A stretch of 64,000 nt of DNA from Pseudonocardia sp. HH130629-09 (lineage in GTDB: Bacteria; Actinomycetota; Actinomycetes; Mycobacteriales; Pseudonocardiaceae). A model generated the notes under the pieces. That model saw only the letters and a program-made list of their open reading frames with translations. It did not search any database and was not told where the DNA came from. Positions 8,818 to 18,673 of the stretch are shown here, one piece after another. Both the position numbers and the translations under genes were made by a program. How positions within the stretch are numbered: the first letter of the stretch is position 1; each line of letters begins with the position of its first letter. The DNA lies in the NCBI RefSeq assembly GCF_001294645.1, contig NZ_CP011868.1:5642001-5706000 (forward strand), read 5' to 3'.

Positions 8818-10293
8818 TCAGCCGAGCTCGTCGCGCCGCGGGTCCGACGACGGCAGCAGACCCCGCAGCCGGTGGCGCAGCTCCTCGTCGTCGGTGCCCG
8901 CGGTCCGACCGGCCCGGACCAGGGTCCACAGCGCGTCCGGGTCGTCGGCCCGCAGCAGTGCCGACCGGACCGCGACGGCGAGCTGCTCGCGGGCCCGGCG
9001 GATCTCCGGTGCGTCGGAGGTCGGCAGCAGCGGCCCACGGGCGGCCTCGGCCGCGGCGTCGCGGACCCGACCCTCCCGCAGCGCCGCGCGCAGCCGGAGG
9101 AAGTCGGCGTCGATGTCGGCGACGAGCCGGTAGGGCTGGGTCCGCACCGTGTCCTCGCCGACGGCGCGCCGCAGCCGGTGCACCTCAGCGCGCACGGTGA
9201 TGGCGCGGCCGCCGTCGCCGTAGAGGGCGGCGGCGAGCTGGTCGGCGGTCAGTCCCTCCGGGTGCAGCGCCAGCAGCGCGAGGACCTCGGCGTGGCGCAG
9301 GCCCAGGCGCACCGGGCGCCCGTCCCGGCGGGCGACGACGGGGGTCCGCGCCCCGAGCAGCGGCAGGGTCAGCGCCGTCCGCGCGGTCCCCCCCGCGGAC
9401 AGCCGCAGCAGCCAGCCCTCGCCCAGCGGCTCCAGCACCCCCGCGACGGACCCGCCGCCCGCCGGCGCCCCGCCGACCACGACGCCGTCGACGACGACCC
9501 GGTCCCCGCCGTCGGGCAGAGCGATCCGCTCCGGGAACTCACTGCCCGGCGACGCGGCCAGCACCCGCCCGTGCGCGGACAGGAGCGCGCCCGGGGTGCC
9601 CCCGAGCCGGGTCAGGTGCGGCCAGTACTCCTCGCGCAGCCGCCGGTCGTGGGCCTCGGCGATGGCCAGTAACCGGTGTTCGGCCAGCCGCGCGGCCGCG
9701 GTGACCAACGCCAGCGTCGTCGGGTGGAAGCTCTCCTCCGGACCGGTGACGTCGACGGTGCCCACCACCTGCCCGGTCGCGGGGTCCCGCACCGGCGCGG
9801 CCGCGCAGGTCCACGGGTGGTAGGCGCTGACCAGGTGCTCGGCGGAGTGGATGCGGACCGGGGCGGCGCCGGCCAGCGCGGTGCCCATCGCGTTGGTGCC
9901 GACGGCGTCCTCGCTCCACCGGGTGCCCTCCACCAGGTCGACCCGCTCGGCGCGGGTCAGTACCGCGCGGGCGCCCTCGCGCCACAGGACCCGCCCGCGC
10001 CCGTCGGTCACGACCATCATGTGCCGGGCCTGTTCGGCGGCGTCGGTCAGCGTGTCGCGCAGCACCGGCAGCACGGACGCGAGGGGGTGCGCCGCCCGCC
10101 GGTCGGTGAGCTCGGCGCGGTCGTAGTCGTGCGGGGGACGGGCGCGTTCCGGGTCGACCGCCGCGGCCAGCGAGCGGACCCAGGAGGCGCGGACCTCGGG
10201 CCGGACCCCGGCGGGGTGCGTGCCGGGGGAACCGCCGAGCAGGGCGTCGCGCGCCCGCTCGTACACCCGGCGATCCGCGTGCTCCGCTGCCAC
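8818..10293 (-). CDS. GAF-domain, helix-turn-helix transcriptional regulator (AcoR-like)
   Basis: 491-residue regulator transcribed away from the aldehyde dehydrogenase operon. Residues about 60-215 form a GAF-type sensor region as in sigma-54 activators of the AcoR class (RAAHPLASVLP, DAVGTNAMGTALA, HPWTCAAAPVRDP, VDVTGPEESF). No AAA+ sigma-54 interaction domain follows; instead residues about 330-400 are a winged helix-turn-helix (LRHAEVLALLALHPEG, ITVRAEVHRLRRAVG). This GAF-plus-HTH layout beside an aldehyde dehydrogenase and a DUF779 gene is a recurring actinobacterial arrangement, so it probably activates that operon in response to alcohol or aldehyde (inference). Start GTG 10293. Confidence 0.85.
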   Translation of the reverse strand: MAAEHADRRVYERARDALLGGSPGTHPAGVRPEVRASWVRSLAAAVDPERARPPHDYDRAELTDRRAAHPLASVLPVLRDTLTDAAEQARHMMVVTDGRGRVLWREGARAVLTRAERVDLVEGTRWSEDAVGTNAMGTALAGAAPVRIHSAEHLVSAYHPWTCAAAPVRDPATGQVVGTVDVTGPEESFHPTTLALVTAAARLAEHRLLAIAEAHDRRLREEYWPHLTRLGGTPGALLSAHGRVLAASPGSEFPERIALPDGGDRVVVDGVVVGGAPAGGGSVAGVLEPLGEGWLLRLSAGGTARTALTLPLLGARTPVVARRDGRPVRLGLRHAEVLALLALHPEGLTADQLAAALYGDGGRAITVRAEVHRLRRAVGEDTVRTQPYRLVADIDADFLRLRAALREGRVRDAAAEAARGPLLPTSDAPEIRRAREQLAVAVRSALLRADDPDALWTLVRAGRTAGTDDEELRHRLRGLLPSSDPRRDELG

Positions 10294-10377
10294 GTCCTCA
10301 CCTTACGATCAGCTTTGCCTTACCTGAATCGAATCCGCGTGATCGGCACTCACCGGAGGGTGAGGTTCCGCATCTGC

Positions 10378-10395
10378 GTGCAACTTCTGTGCAAC
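10378..10395 (+). promoter_or_regulatory. Direct repeat GTGCAAC x2 in divergent promoter region
   Basis: GTGCAAC occurs at 10378-10384 and 10389-10395, an 11-bp period that places both copies on one face of the helix. It lies between the divergent GAF regulator and aldehyde dehydrogenase genes, about 90-107 bp upstream of the latter, and is a candidate site for that regulator. Confidence 0.35.
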
Positions 10396-10484
10396 CCCCA
10401 CCTTCCTAGTGTCGGCGGTCACGCGCAACGTGCGTTCCGCACCGCGCCCTCGGTTCGACGAAGCACCTCAGGGAAGGACCATTC

Positions 10485-12007
<1,523 letters not shown>

Positions 12008-12008
<1 letters not shown>

Positions 12009-12409
12009 TGGGTGAGCCGGACGTCGGTGTCACCTCGACCGAGCGGGTGACGCTGACTCCGGCGGCCGCCGATCTGCTGGTCAGACTCACCGACCTGCAC
12101 GGTCCGCTGATGTTCCACCAGTCCGGTGGGTGCTGCGACGGCAGCGCCCCGATGTGCTACCCGGACGGTGACTTCAAGACCGGCAACTCGGACGTCCACC
12201 TGGGCGACCTGCGGGTCGAGGGACTGGAGAAGCCGATCGGCTTCTGGATGTCGGCGTCGCAGTACGAGTACTGGAAGCACACGCATCTCACCGTCGACGT
12301 CGTGAAGGGGCGCGGCAGCGGGTTCTCGGTCGAGGCGCCGGAGGGCGTCCGGTTCCTGATCCGCTCGCGGCTGTTCACCGACGACGAGTGGCGGGCGATG
12401 CAGGACTGA
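12008..12409 (+). CDS. DUF779 domain-containing protein
   Basis: 133-residue protein of the DUF779 family, which is regularly encoded next to ExaC-type aldehyde dehydrogenases but has no assigned activity. The conserved HQSGGCCDGSAPMC segment (about residues 38-51) holds three Cys and could bind metal or react with aldehyde; the rest is beta-rich (GFWMSASQYEYWKHT, PEGVRFLIRSR). ATG 12008 overlaps the upstream stop, indicating co-translation. A strong terminator follows directly. Confidence 0.92.
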
Positions 12410-12413
12410 CCCA

Positions 12414-12446
12414 CCACGGCCCGGGGCACCCCGCCCCGGGCCGTGG
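12414..12446 (+). terminator. Terminator of the aldehyde dehydrogenase operon
   Basis: Perfect 13-bp inverted repeat (12414-12426 with 12434-12446), 7-nt loop, 4 nt after the DUF779 stop. Confidence 0.8.
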
Positions 12447-12470
12447 TCGTACCCGGGGCGAGGAGCACCG

Positions 12471-13055
12471 ATGACGCACACCCTGCGCGGACTGATGGGC
12501 CTGCCGGCGGACCCGGCGCCGCTGTCCCGCTCCGCACTCATCATGATCGACCTGCAGAACACCTACACCGAGGGCGTGATGCGGCTCGAGAACGTCGAGC
12601 CGGCCCTCGGGGAGGCGGCCGAGCTGCTCGACCGCGCCCGCTCCGCCGGGTCCCGGATCATCCACGTCCGGCACGACGCCGGTGCGGGCAGCCCGTACGA
12701 CGTCACCGCGCCGATCGGCGCCATCCACGACTCGGTGGCCCCGCGCGCCGGCGAGGCGGTGGTGACCAAGAACTTCCCCAGCGCGTTCGTCCACACCGGG
12801 CTGGCGGAGCTGCTGGAGGGCTACCAGGAACTCGTGCTCGCCGGGTTCATGACGCACATGTGCGTGAACTCCACCGCGCGCAGCGCGTTCTCGGGCGGCT
12901 ACGTGCCGACCGTCGTCGCGGCGGCCACGGCCACCCGGGCCCTGCCCGGCGTGCACGGCACCGTCGCGGCGGCCGAGGTCCACGACGCGGCGCTGGCCGG
13001 CCTCGCCGACCTGCCCGCGATCGTGGTCCCGGACCAGAAGGCCGTCCCCTCCTGA
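12471..13055 (+). CDS. Isochorismatase family cysteine hydrolase
   Basis: 194-residue alpha/beta hydrolase of the isochorismatase-like superfamily (nicotinamidase, N-carbamoylsarcosine amidase and relatives). The triad can be read as Asp in ALIMIDLQN (about 25), Lys in VVTKNFPSAF (about 101) and Cys in GFMTHMCVNSTAR (about 128), with the usual cis-peptide region before the Cys. The substrate cannot be told from sequence. It starts at ATG 12471 with GGGGCGAGGAGC upstream and has its own terminator, so it appears monocistronic. Confidence 0.9.
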   Translation: MTHTLRGLMGLPADPAPLSRSALIMIDLQNTYTEGVMRLENVEPALGEAAELLDRARSAGSRIIHVRHDAGAGSPYDVTAPIGAIHDSVAPRAGEAVVTKNFPSAFVHTGLAELLEGYQELVLAGFMTHMCVNSTARSAFSGGYVPTVVAAATATRALPGVHGTVAAAEVHDAALAGLADLPAIVVPDQKAVPS

Positions 13056-13061
13056 GCCGCA

Positions 13062-13081
13062 CCCGCCCGGGCCCGGGCGGG
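13062..13081. terminator. Palindromic terminator between convergent genes
   Basis: CCCGCCCGGG (13062-13071) is followed immediately by its exact complement (13072-13081), a 20-bp GC-only palindrome between the isochorismatase-like and Sir2 genes, which converge here. Confidence 0.55.
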
Positions 13082-13085
13082 CCGG

Positions 13086-13943
13086 TCAGAGGGCGGCGTC
13101 GATCGCGGCGAGGGTCGCGGCGGCGGGGGCCGGGACGCCGACACCGCGGCCGTGGCGCACCTGCGGCTCGGGGACGTTGATCCGCACCAGCGCGCCGGTC
13201 GCGGCCGAGGCCAGCTCCGAGCGGCGACGCACCGTGGGCAGGGCCCCGCCCGCCCCCAGCTCGACGACGACCACCCCGGCCCGGTGCGCCGCCAGCCAGT
13301 CCACGTGACGCTGCAGCGCCGTCGCGGCGTGGGAGTCGTCCCAGCCGCCGTCGCCGAACATCAGGATCGCCGGACGGGCGAGCCCGCCGCAGCCCGGGCA
13401 GCGGGGCAGCCCACCGACGGTGCGCATGGTGGCCTCGTCGACCGGCACCTCGACGCCGTCGGCCGGCCACACGCCGTGGCCGCAGAGCCGTAGGCACTGC
13501 AGGTGGTGGATGGAGCCGTGGACCTCGGCGACGTCCTCCGGGGCGAAGCCCGCCCGCTGGAACTGGCCGTCGACGTTCGAGGTGAACACGTTCGACGGCA
13601 TCCGGTCGGCCCAGCGGCGCAGCACCGCGAACCCGGGGTGAGGCACGGTGTCCCGGTAGAGGTGCAGGCGGTTGCCGTAGAAGCCCCAGGCCAGCTCCGG
13701 GTCGTCGGCGAAGTGCTCCGGGTCGGCCAGCTCCTCGAATCGCAGCCCGAGGCGCGCGTAGGGCGGGTAGGCCCGCCAGAAGCCCTCGTCGCCGCGGAAG
13801 TCCGGCAGCCCGGAGTCCACGCCCATCCCCGCGCCCGCGGTGATCAGCAGGGCGTCCGCGTCACGGACCAGGCGCGCCGCCGCGGCGATCTCGGTGGAGA
13901 AGGCCGCGGCGACCTCGCCGGGGTCGGGGTGAGGGTCGATCAG
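13086..13943 (-). CDS. Sir2 family NAD-dependent protein deacetylase
   Basis: Sirtuin that removes acyl groups from lysine using NAD+. The NAD motif ITAGAGMGVDSGLPDFRG spans the first ATG (13826), so translation must begin upstream of it. Other family marks are TSNVDGQF, the catalytic His in VHGSIHH, a zinc site made of LQCLRLC and LPRCPGCGG, and ILMFGDGGWD. No ATG, GTG or TTG is available upstream in frame; the best candidate is CTG 13943, which overlaps the stop of the preceding gene (CTGA) and gives a normal-length 285-residue protein. It lies in a minus-strand run downstream of the ABM, YjbR, 2H and mutY genes and appears translationally coupled to the ABM gene. Confidence 0.88.
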   Translation of the reverse strand: MIDPHPDPGEVAAAFSTEIAAAARLVRDADALLITAGAGMGVDSGLPDFRGDEGFWRAYPPYARLGLRFEELADPEHFADDPELAWGFYGNRLHLYRDTVPHPGFAVLRRWADRMPSNVFTSNVDGQFQRAGFAPEDVAEVHGSIHHLQCLRLCGHGVWPADGVEVPVDEATMRTVGGLPRCPGCGGLARPAILMFGDGGWDDSHAATALQRHVDWLAAHRAGVVVVELGAGGALPTVRRRSELASAATGALVRINVPEPQVRHGRGVGVPAPAAATLAAIDAAL

Positions 13944-14257
13944 GACCCCGCCGCGATCTGCTGCAGGTCGACGACCTCGAACTCCAGCAGTGACGCGCCC
14001 TTGGCGACCGGCTGCGGTGAGCGCTCACCGGCATGCGCCTCGGCGGCCGGCCCCGCGCGCCAGGCCTGGAAGTCCTCCTCGGTCTCCCAGCGGGTCACGA
14101 CGAAGTACCGGTCGTCGCCGGACACCGGGCGCAGCAGCTCGAACCCGAGGAAGCCGGGCTGCCCGTCGACGGTGTGCAGGCGGTTCGCGAACCGCTTCTC
14201 CAGCTCGGGGCCCGCGTTCTCCGGGACCTCGATCGCGTTGATCTTCACAATGGCCAT
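13940..14257 (-). CDS. Antibiotic biosynthesis monooxygenase (ABM) domain protein
   Basis: 105-residue dimeric ferredoxin-like fold protein of the ABM superfamily, which includes small monooxygenases and heme-degrading enzymes (MhuD/IsdG). Seen: AIVKINAIEV, then LHTVDGQPGFLGFELLRP and DRYFVVTRWETEEDFQAW, the standard ABM core. The C-terminal segment after HAGERS is longer than in minimal members, as in actinobacterial heme-oxygenase-like proteins, so heme degradation is possible but unproven. ATG 14257 is chosen because the upstream extension is low-complexity. The stop overlaps the Sir2 gene's probable start by 4 nt. Confidence 0.87.
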   Translation of the reverse strand: MAIVKINAIEVPENAGPELEKRFANRLHTVDGQPGFLGFELLRPVSGDDRYFVVTRWETEEDFQAWRAGPAAEAHAGERSPQPVAKGASLLEFEVVDLQQIAAGS

Positions 14258-14267
14258 GCCCGCCACG

Positions 14268-14621
14268 TTATCCCCGCCCGGCCTCGTCGACGCGCATGCG
14301 CCATGCGTCACCGATCAGCTCGGCCAGCCGGCCGGTGTCCACCTGCTCCAGGCGGACGAGCACCAGCGGCCACGGTGCGTGCCCGGGGTCGGTGAAGAAC
14401 AGATCGGGCTCGCCGAGCAGCAGGGCCTGCTTCTCCGCCTCGTCGCCGACGTACAGCACCGCGACGTCGGTCCTGATCACCCGTCGTCTGCGGGGCACCC
14501 GCTCCGGCCACGACCACACGAAGCCCTTGCCGCACACCCGGAAGTCGAACCCCTCGCTCGGGTTCTCGACGACACCGTCGAGGGCGAGCGCGATCCGCCG
14601 CACGTCCTGTTCGTCCCCCAC
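14268..14621 (-). CDS. MmcQ/YjbR family DNA-binding protein
   Basis: 117-residue protein of the MmcQ/YjbR (CyaY-like fold) family, small single-domain proteins thought to bind DNA but without a firm role. Family features: an N-terminal helix (DVRRIALALDGV), GFDFRVCGKGFVWSWPERV, YVGDEAEKQALLL and a C-terminal DPGHAPWPLVLVRLEQVD followed by a helix LAELIGDAWRM. Separated by 10-nt gaps from both neighbours, it belongs to the mutY-to-Sir2 minus-strand operon. Confidence 0.9.
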   Translation of the reverse strand: MGDEQDVRRIALALDGVVENPSEGFDFRVCGKGFVWSWPERVPRRRRVIRTDVAVLYVGDEAEKQALLLGEPDLFFTDPGHAPWPLVLVRLEQVDTGRLAELIGDAWRMRVDEAGRG

Positions 14622-14630
14622 GGGGCAAGC

Positions 14631-15155
14631 CTAGGGGCGACGGGCGCGGCCCTCCGGCCGCGCTCCGAGGACCGCCGTCTCCCCGGTGCGTGAGTCGTGC
14701 AGCTCGACGGCGGTGATCCGCGCCCGCACCGGGGAGACCGGGTGCAGCAGCGCGAAGGCCTCGGCGGGCCGCCCGGTCGCCAGCACCACGTGCGGCAGCC
14801 AGGAGCCCGGCAGGTGCGCGGCGTGCGCTCCCCGCACCCGTCCGGCCAGCGCGTCGTGCACGGCGGTGTGCACGGCCAGCACCTCGGGGTCGGTGACGGC
14901 GGTCAGCGCCAGCACCTCCGGTGCGTCCGGGCCGACCGAACCGAGACCGGCCAGCCACAGCACCGGCAGCGCGACCAGCCGCAGCTGGGCGGTCAGCTCC
15001 CGCACGGCGGTCGGTGGGATCGTGCCCGCCGCGGCGACGGTCACGTGCGGCGTCCCGGCCGGGACCGCGATCCCGGCCGCGGCGAGCCGGTCGCGCAGCG
15101 CGGTGAGCGCGGCGGCGCCGTCGTCGTCGAGCCGGAACCGGACGGTGCTGGGCAT
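14631..15155 (-). CDS. 2'-5' RNA ligase family protein (2H phosphoesterase fold)
   Basis: 174-residue protein with the two-histidine phosphoesterase fold. First motif: PHVTVA (about residue 42); second: LPHVVLA (about 124), where the usual H-x-S/T reads His-Val-Val, so the second active-site hydroxyl residue is missing. Family members act on cyclic phosphodiesters or join RNA ends, but substrate is unknown here and the altered motif may reduce activity. It sits between mutY and the YjbR gene with 9-12-nt gaps, suggesting a shared transcript with a nucleic-acid theme. Confidence 0.78.
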   Translation of the reverse strand: MPSTVRFRLDDDGAAALTALRDRLAAAGIAVPAGTPHVTVAAAGTIPPTAVRELTAQLRLVALPVLWLAGLGSVGPDAPEVLALTAVTDPEVLAVHTAVHDALAGRVRGAHAAHLPGSWLPHVVLATGRPAEAFALLHPVSPVRARITAVELHDSRTGETAVLGARPEGRARRP

Positions 15156-15167
15156 CGGGGCCGCCGC

Positions 15168-16031
15168 TCAGACGGGGAGGGCGAAGCGGCCGTCGTCGGT
15201 CTGCTCGGCCAGCCCGTCGACCAGCAGCGAGTGCAGGCACCGGTCGCGCTGGCCCGCATCCGACCAGACGGCGTCCAGAGCGGTCCGCTCGACCGGCCCG
15301 TGCGCGGTGCGCAGCACGTCCATGAGCCTGCCGCGCACCTGGCGGTCGGTGCCGGCGAAGCCCTGGACCGGTTTGCGCGGGCCGTCGTAGGCGGGGCGGC
15401 CTGCCGCCACCCAGGCGCAGCGGGCCGCGACCGGGCAGTCCGCGCAGCGCGGCGAGCGCGCGGTGCAGATCACCGCGCCCAGCTCCATCAGGCCGGCGGA
15501 GACGATGGCGGCCTCGGCGTCGTCGTCGGGCAGCAGTGCGTCGACGTCGGCCAGGTCGGCCCGGGTGCGGGCCGGTCCGGCGTCGCCCTGTCCGTGCACC
15601 GCGCGGGCCACCACCCGCCGGACGTTGGTGTCGACGACGGCGGCACGCTGGCCGAAGCCGAACGCCGCCACCGCCCGCGCGGTGTAGGAGCCGACGCCCG
15701 GCAGGGCCTCGAGCGCCTCGACGTCGGGGGGGACGGCGTCGCCGTGCTGCTCCGCGATCGCCGCGGCCGCGTCGTGCAGCCGGATCGCGCGGCGCGGGTA
15801 GCCGAGCTTGCCCCAGGCCCGCAGCACGTCCGCGCGCGGTGCGGCCGCCAGCGACGACGGCGCGGGCCAGCGCTCCATCCAGTCCCGCCAGACCGGCTCG
15901 ACCCGCGCGACCGGGGTCTGCTGGAGCATGAACTCGCTGACGAGCACGCCCCACGGGGTGGTCTCGGGGCGCCGCCACGGCAGGTCGCGGGCCTGCGCCC
16001 GGAACCACGGGGAGATCAGATCGGCCACCAC
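15168..16031 (-). CDS. mutY: A/G-specific adenine DNA glycosylase MutY
   Basis: 287-residue base-excision repair enzyme that removes adenine opposite 8-oxoguanine. Seen: RRPETTPWGVLVSEFMLQQT (substrate pocket with catalytic Glu), the helix-hairpin-helix LPGVGSYTARAVAAF followed by the catalytic Asp in VVDTNVRRV, and the Fe-S cluster cysteines spaced C-x6-C-x2-C-x5-C in CTARSPRCADCPVAARC. The C-terminal domain is short, as in actinobacterial MutY. Start GTG 16031 gives MVADLISPWF; longer frames extend into featureless sequence. First gene of the minus-strand run reaching the Sir2 gene. Confidence 0.95.
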   Translation of the reverse strand: MVADLISPWFRAQARDLPWRRPETTPWGVLVSEFMLQQTPVARVEPVWRDWMERWPAPSSLAAAPRADVLRAWGKLGYPRRAIRLHDAAAAIAEQHGDAVPPDVEALEALPGVGSYTARAVAAFGFGQRAAVVDTNVRRVVARAVHGQGDAGPARTRADLADVDALLPDDDAEAAIVSAGLMELGAVICTARSPRCADCPVAARCAWVAAGRPAYDGPRKPVQGFAGTDRQVRGRLMDVLRTAHGPVERTALDAVWSDAGQRDRCLHSLLVDGLAEQTDDGRFALPV

Positions 16032-16453
16032 GCCCCCAGTGTCGCGTGCCCCGGGCCGGGCCCGGCGACGACCCCACCGGGGGAACGGGTCGGGTGCGTC
16101 GGCGTCGCGGGATGCCGCCGCGGTCCCGGCATGTGGATCACGTCTATTACCGCGTCCGCCACCGGGGCGCGCGCCACGACCGGGGCGGTTCCCCGCCGCC
16201 GGGGACCGGTCGGGACGGTGTCGCCAGGCGCCGGCGATCACCCGAGGTCGACGAGTCACCTGCACGGGGGTCGGGCGATCCGGTTCGGCACCCCCGTCCG
16301 GGCTGGTCCGAGGAGTGCGTGGGCGACCGTTCCGCCGGTGCGCTCACCCGGTCGGGAAGCGCGGGTCGCCCCGCCGGGTGGACCTCGCCGGACATGTCCG
16401 GTCCCGGCGCGGCGTTGGCGACTTCGCGTAACCGGAGATCTACCGTCGGTGAC
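16032..16453. other. Intergenic region between mutY and membrane protein gene
   Basis: 422 bp between divergent genes. Open frames here have no recognisable content and no good ribosome binding site. The region must hold both promoters, but I cannot point to clear -35/-10 pairs. In Mycobacterium tuberculosis the carbonic anhydrase gene canB occupies this position (recalled); nothing resembling it is visible. Confidence 0.5.
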
Positions 16454-17290
16454 ATGCACCCGGTGGGTCCCCTGCCGGCGTCGGTCTACTGGCGTCGGCG
16501 CGCGTGCGCGGTCGGCGTCGCGCTGATCGCGCTCTTCGCGCTGCTGTGGCTCACCGCCTGGGTGCTGGTCCCGCGGGGCTCCGACGAGCCGACCGGGACG
16601 GCCGCACAGACGACCCCCCAGTCGTCGCAGACCACATCGGACACCGGGACGGCGGCCCCCGCGCCGTCCCCGGCGTCCCCGTCCCCGGCATCCCCAGCCC
16701 CGGGGACGGGGACGCCCCCGTCCGTGCCGCTCCCCGCCCCCGCCGCGCCCGGAGCGCCTCCGGCCGCCGCGGCGGGGACGTCCGCCGGGCCCGTGACCCC
16801 GAACGCGGGCCCGGCGGACGAGACGGTCCGCCCCGACGACACGCCACGCCCGTCCGTGCAGGTGCCGCAGGCGGCACCGTCCCCGCCGACCGGCCCGGTG
16901 CCCTGCACCGACGCGATGATCGAGGTGCGCGCCGAGACGGGACAGCCGACCTATCCCGCCGGCGCGCGACCCGAGCTCCGGCTGGTCGTCACCAACGTCT
17001 CCGGCCAGCCCTGCGTGCGCGACCTCGACGGCGCCCAGCAGGAGATCGCTGTGTGGAGCGGTGACGGGGCGACCAAGCTCTGGTCGTCCAACGACTGCTC
17101 CAACCCGTCGTCGGACGACCTGCGGACCCTGGTGCCCGGCCAGCCGGTGGCCTTCGCCGTGACCTGGACCGGGCTCGGCTCCGAGCCCGGCTGCGCGGGC
17201 GAGCGCACCCGGGTGGGCCCCGGCGGCTACCGGGTCCTGGCCCGGCTCGACCAGGTCGTGAGCGAGCCCGTCCCGCTGCTCATGAGCTGA
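16454..17290 (+). CDS. Conserved membrane-anchored protein with Pro/Ala-rich linker (Rv3587c-like position)
   Basis: 278-residue protein of unknown function. A short basic cytoplasmic tail (VYWRRRACAV) leads into one transmembrane helix (about residues 17-40), then a long Pro/Ala/Thr/Ser-rich extracytoplasmic linker (about 45-145), then a folded C-terminal domain (about 150-278). That domain has four Cys in CTDAM, QPCVRD, NDCSN and PGCAGE, and beta-rich motifs such as RPELRLVVTNVSGQPC. Gene position and orientation match M. tuberculosis Rv3587c, a conserved membrane protein. Start ATG 16454 follows GGAGATCTACC; the longer frame upstream has no support. Confidence 0.8.
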   Translation: MHPVGPLPASVYWRRRACAVGVALIALFALLWLTAWVLVPRGSDEPTGTAAQTTPQSSQTTSDTGTAAPAPSPASPSPASPAPGTGTPPSVPLPAPAAPGAPPAAAAGTSAGPVTPNAGPADETVRPDDTPRPSVQVPQAAPSPPTGPVPCTDAMIEVRAETGQPTYPAGARPELRLVVTNVSGQPCVRDLDGAQQEIAVWSGDGATKLWSSNDCSNPSSDDLRTLVPGQPVAFAVTWTGLGSEPGCAGERTRVGPGGYRVLARLDQVVSEPVPLLMS

Positions 17291-17293
17291 GGC

Positions 17294-18673
17294 TCAGCGG
17301 ATGCGGGCCATGATCTCGCGCAGCGACGAGGCCTCCGTGATCTGCATGCCGGTGCGGCCGACCTCGGCCCCGGTCGGGACGATCGCCCGGGTGAAGCCCA
17401 GCCGCGCGGCCTCCGCGAGGCGCCGGTCCACCCCGTGCACCCGGCGCAGCTCGCCGGCCAGCCCGAGCTCGCCCAGCACGACGAGGTCCGCGGGCAGGGC
17501 CGCGTCCCGCTTCGCCGAGACGACCGCGAGCGCGATCGCGAGATCGGCCGCGGGCTCGGTGATCCGCATCCCGCCGACGGTCGCGGTGTAGACCTCGGCG
17601 TCGTGCAGCTTGAGCCCGCCCCGCCGCTCGACGACGGCGAGCAGCATCGGCACTCGCGACGAGTCCAGCCCGGTCACCGCCCGGCGCGGGCTCGGGATGT
17701 TCGCCCCCGCCACCAGCGCCTGAACCTCGGCCAGCAGCGGGCGTCGCCCGTCCATCACGACGGTCACCGCGGTCCCCGGCTGCACCGCGTCGGCGCCCTG
17801 GCCGAACCGGCCGAGGAACAGTCCCGAGGGGTCGGCGAGGCCGACGATGCCCGAGTCGCGCAGCTCGAAGCAGCCGACCTCGTCGGCCGGGCCGAACCGG
17901 TTCTTCACCCCGCGGACCATCCGCAGCGCCGAGTGCTTGTCGCCCTCGAAGTGCAGCACCACGTCGACCAGGTGCTCCAGCACCCGCGGGCCTGCGATGC
18001 CGCCGTCCTTGGTGACGTGGCCGACGAGCAGCACGGCCAGGCCGCGCTCCTTCGCCAGCGCGGTCAGCCCCACGGTCACGGCGCGGGTCTGGGTCACCCC
18101 GCCGGGGCTGCCGTCGACCGAGGCGGTGGACATGGTCTGGATCGAGTCCACCACCAGCAGCGACGGCCGCAGCGCGTCGACGTGGCCGAGCACCGACTCC
18201 AGATCGGACTCGGCGGCGAGGTAGAGCTCGTCGTGGACGCCGCCGGTGCGCTCGGCGCGCAGCCGCACCTGGCCCGCGGACTCCTCACCCGACACATACA
18301 GGACCCGGGACCGGGCCGCGGCCTGCGCGGCGACCTCCAGGAGCAGCGTCGACTTGCCGACGCCCGGCTCACCGGCCAGCAGGACCACCGCGCCCGGGAC
18401 GAGCCCGCCACCGAGCACCCGGTCCAGCTCGTCGACGCCGGTCGGCCGGGCCCTGGCGGAGTCCAGCTCCACCTCGGCGATCCGCCGGGCCGGGGTGCTG
18501 GGTGCCCCGGCGACGACGGTCCGGCCGCCCCCGCCGGTGCGCACCGGCTCGACCTGCTCCAGCGAGCCCCAGGCCTGGCAGCCCGGACAACGCCCCACCC
18601 ACTGCGCCGTGCGGTGGTCGCACTCGGTGCAGCGGTAGCCGCCCGAGCGTGCGGCGCGGGACCGGGGGGTCAG
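17294..18673 (-). CDS. radA: DNA repair protein RadA
   Basis: RecA-like branch-migration ATPase that assists recombination. The N-terminal zinc finger is complete only if translation starts upstream of GTG 18598: its first cysteines (YRCTEC) lie before that codon, followed by WVGRCPGCQAWGS. The core has Walker A GEPGVGKS, Walker B LLVVDSIQTM, the RadA signature KNRFG (KN-R-F-G) and a Lon-like C-terminal domain with EVQALVAGANIPSPRR. No ATG, GTG or TTG is available upstream; CTG 18673, overlapping the preceding stop as CTGA, gives 459 residues with about 15 residues before the first Cys, the normal RadA length. The usual neighbour disA is absent. Confidence 0.95.
   Translation of the reverse strand: MTPRSRAARSGGYRCTECDHRTAQWVGRCPGCQAWGSLEQVEPVRTGGGGRTVVAGAPSTPARRIAEVELDSARARPTGVDELDRVLGGGLVPGAVVLLAGEPGVGKSTLLLEVAAQAAARSRVLYVSGEESAGQVRLRAERTGGVHDELYLAAESDLESVLGHVDALRPSLLVVDSIQTMSTASVDGSPGGVTQTRAVTVGLTALAKERGLAVLLVGHVTKDGGIAGPRVLEHLVDVVLHFEGDKHSALRMVRGVKNRFGPADEVGCFELRDSGIVGLADPSGLFLGRFGQGADAVQPGTAVTVVMDGRRPLLAEVQALVAGANIPSPRRAVTGLDSSRVPMLLAVVERRGGLKLHDAEVYTATVGGMRITEPAADLAIALAVVSAKRDAALPADLVVLGELGLAGELRRVHGVDRRLAEAARLGFTRAIVPTGAEVGRTGMQITEASSLREIMARIR

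Noticed and set aside
10296..10320. Possible iron box upstream of the GAF regulator
   Set aside because: TAAGGCAAAGCTGATC lacks the second half-site symmetry of a DtxR-type operator.
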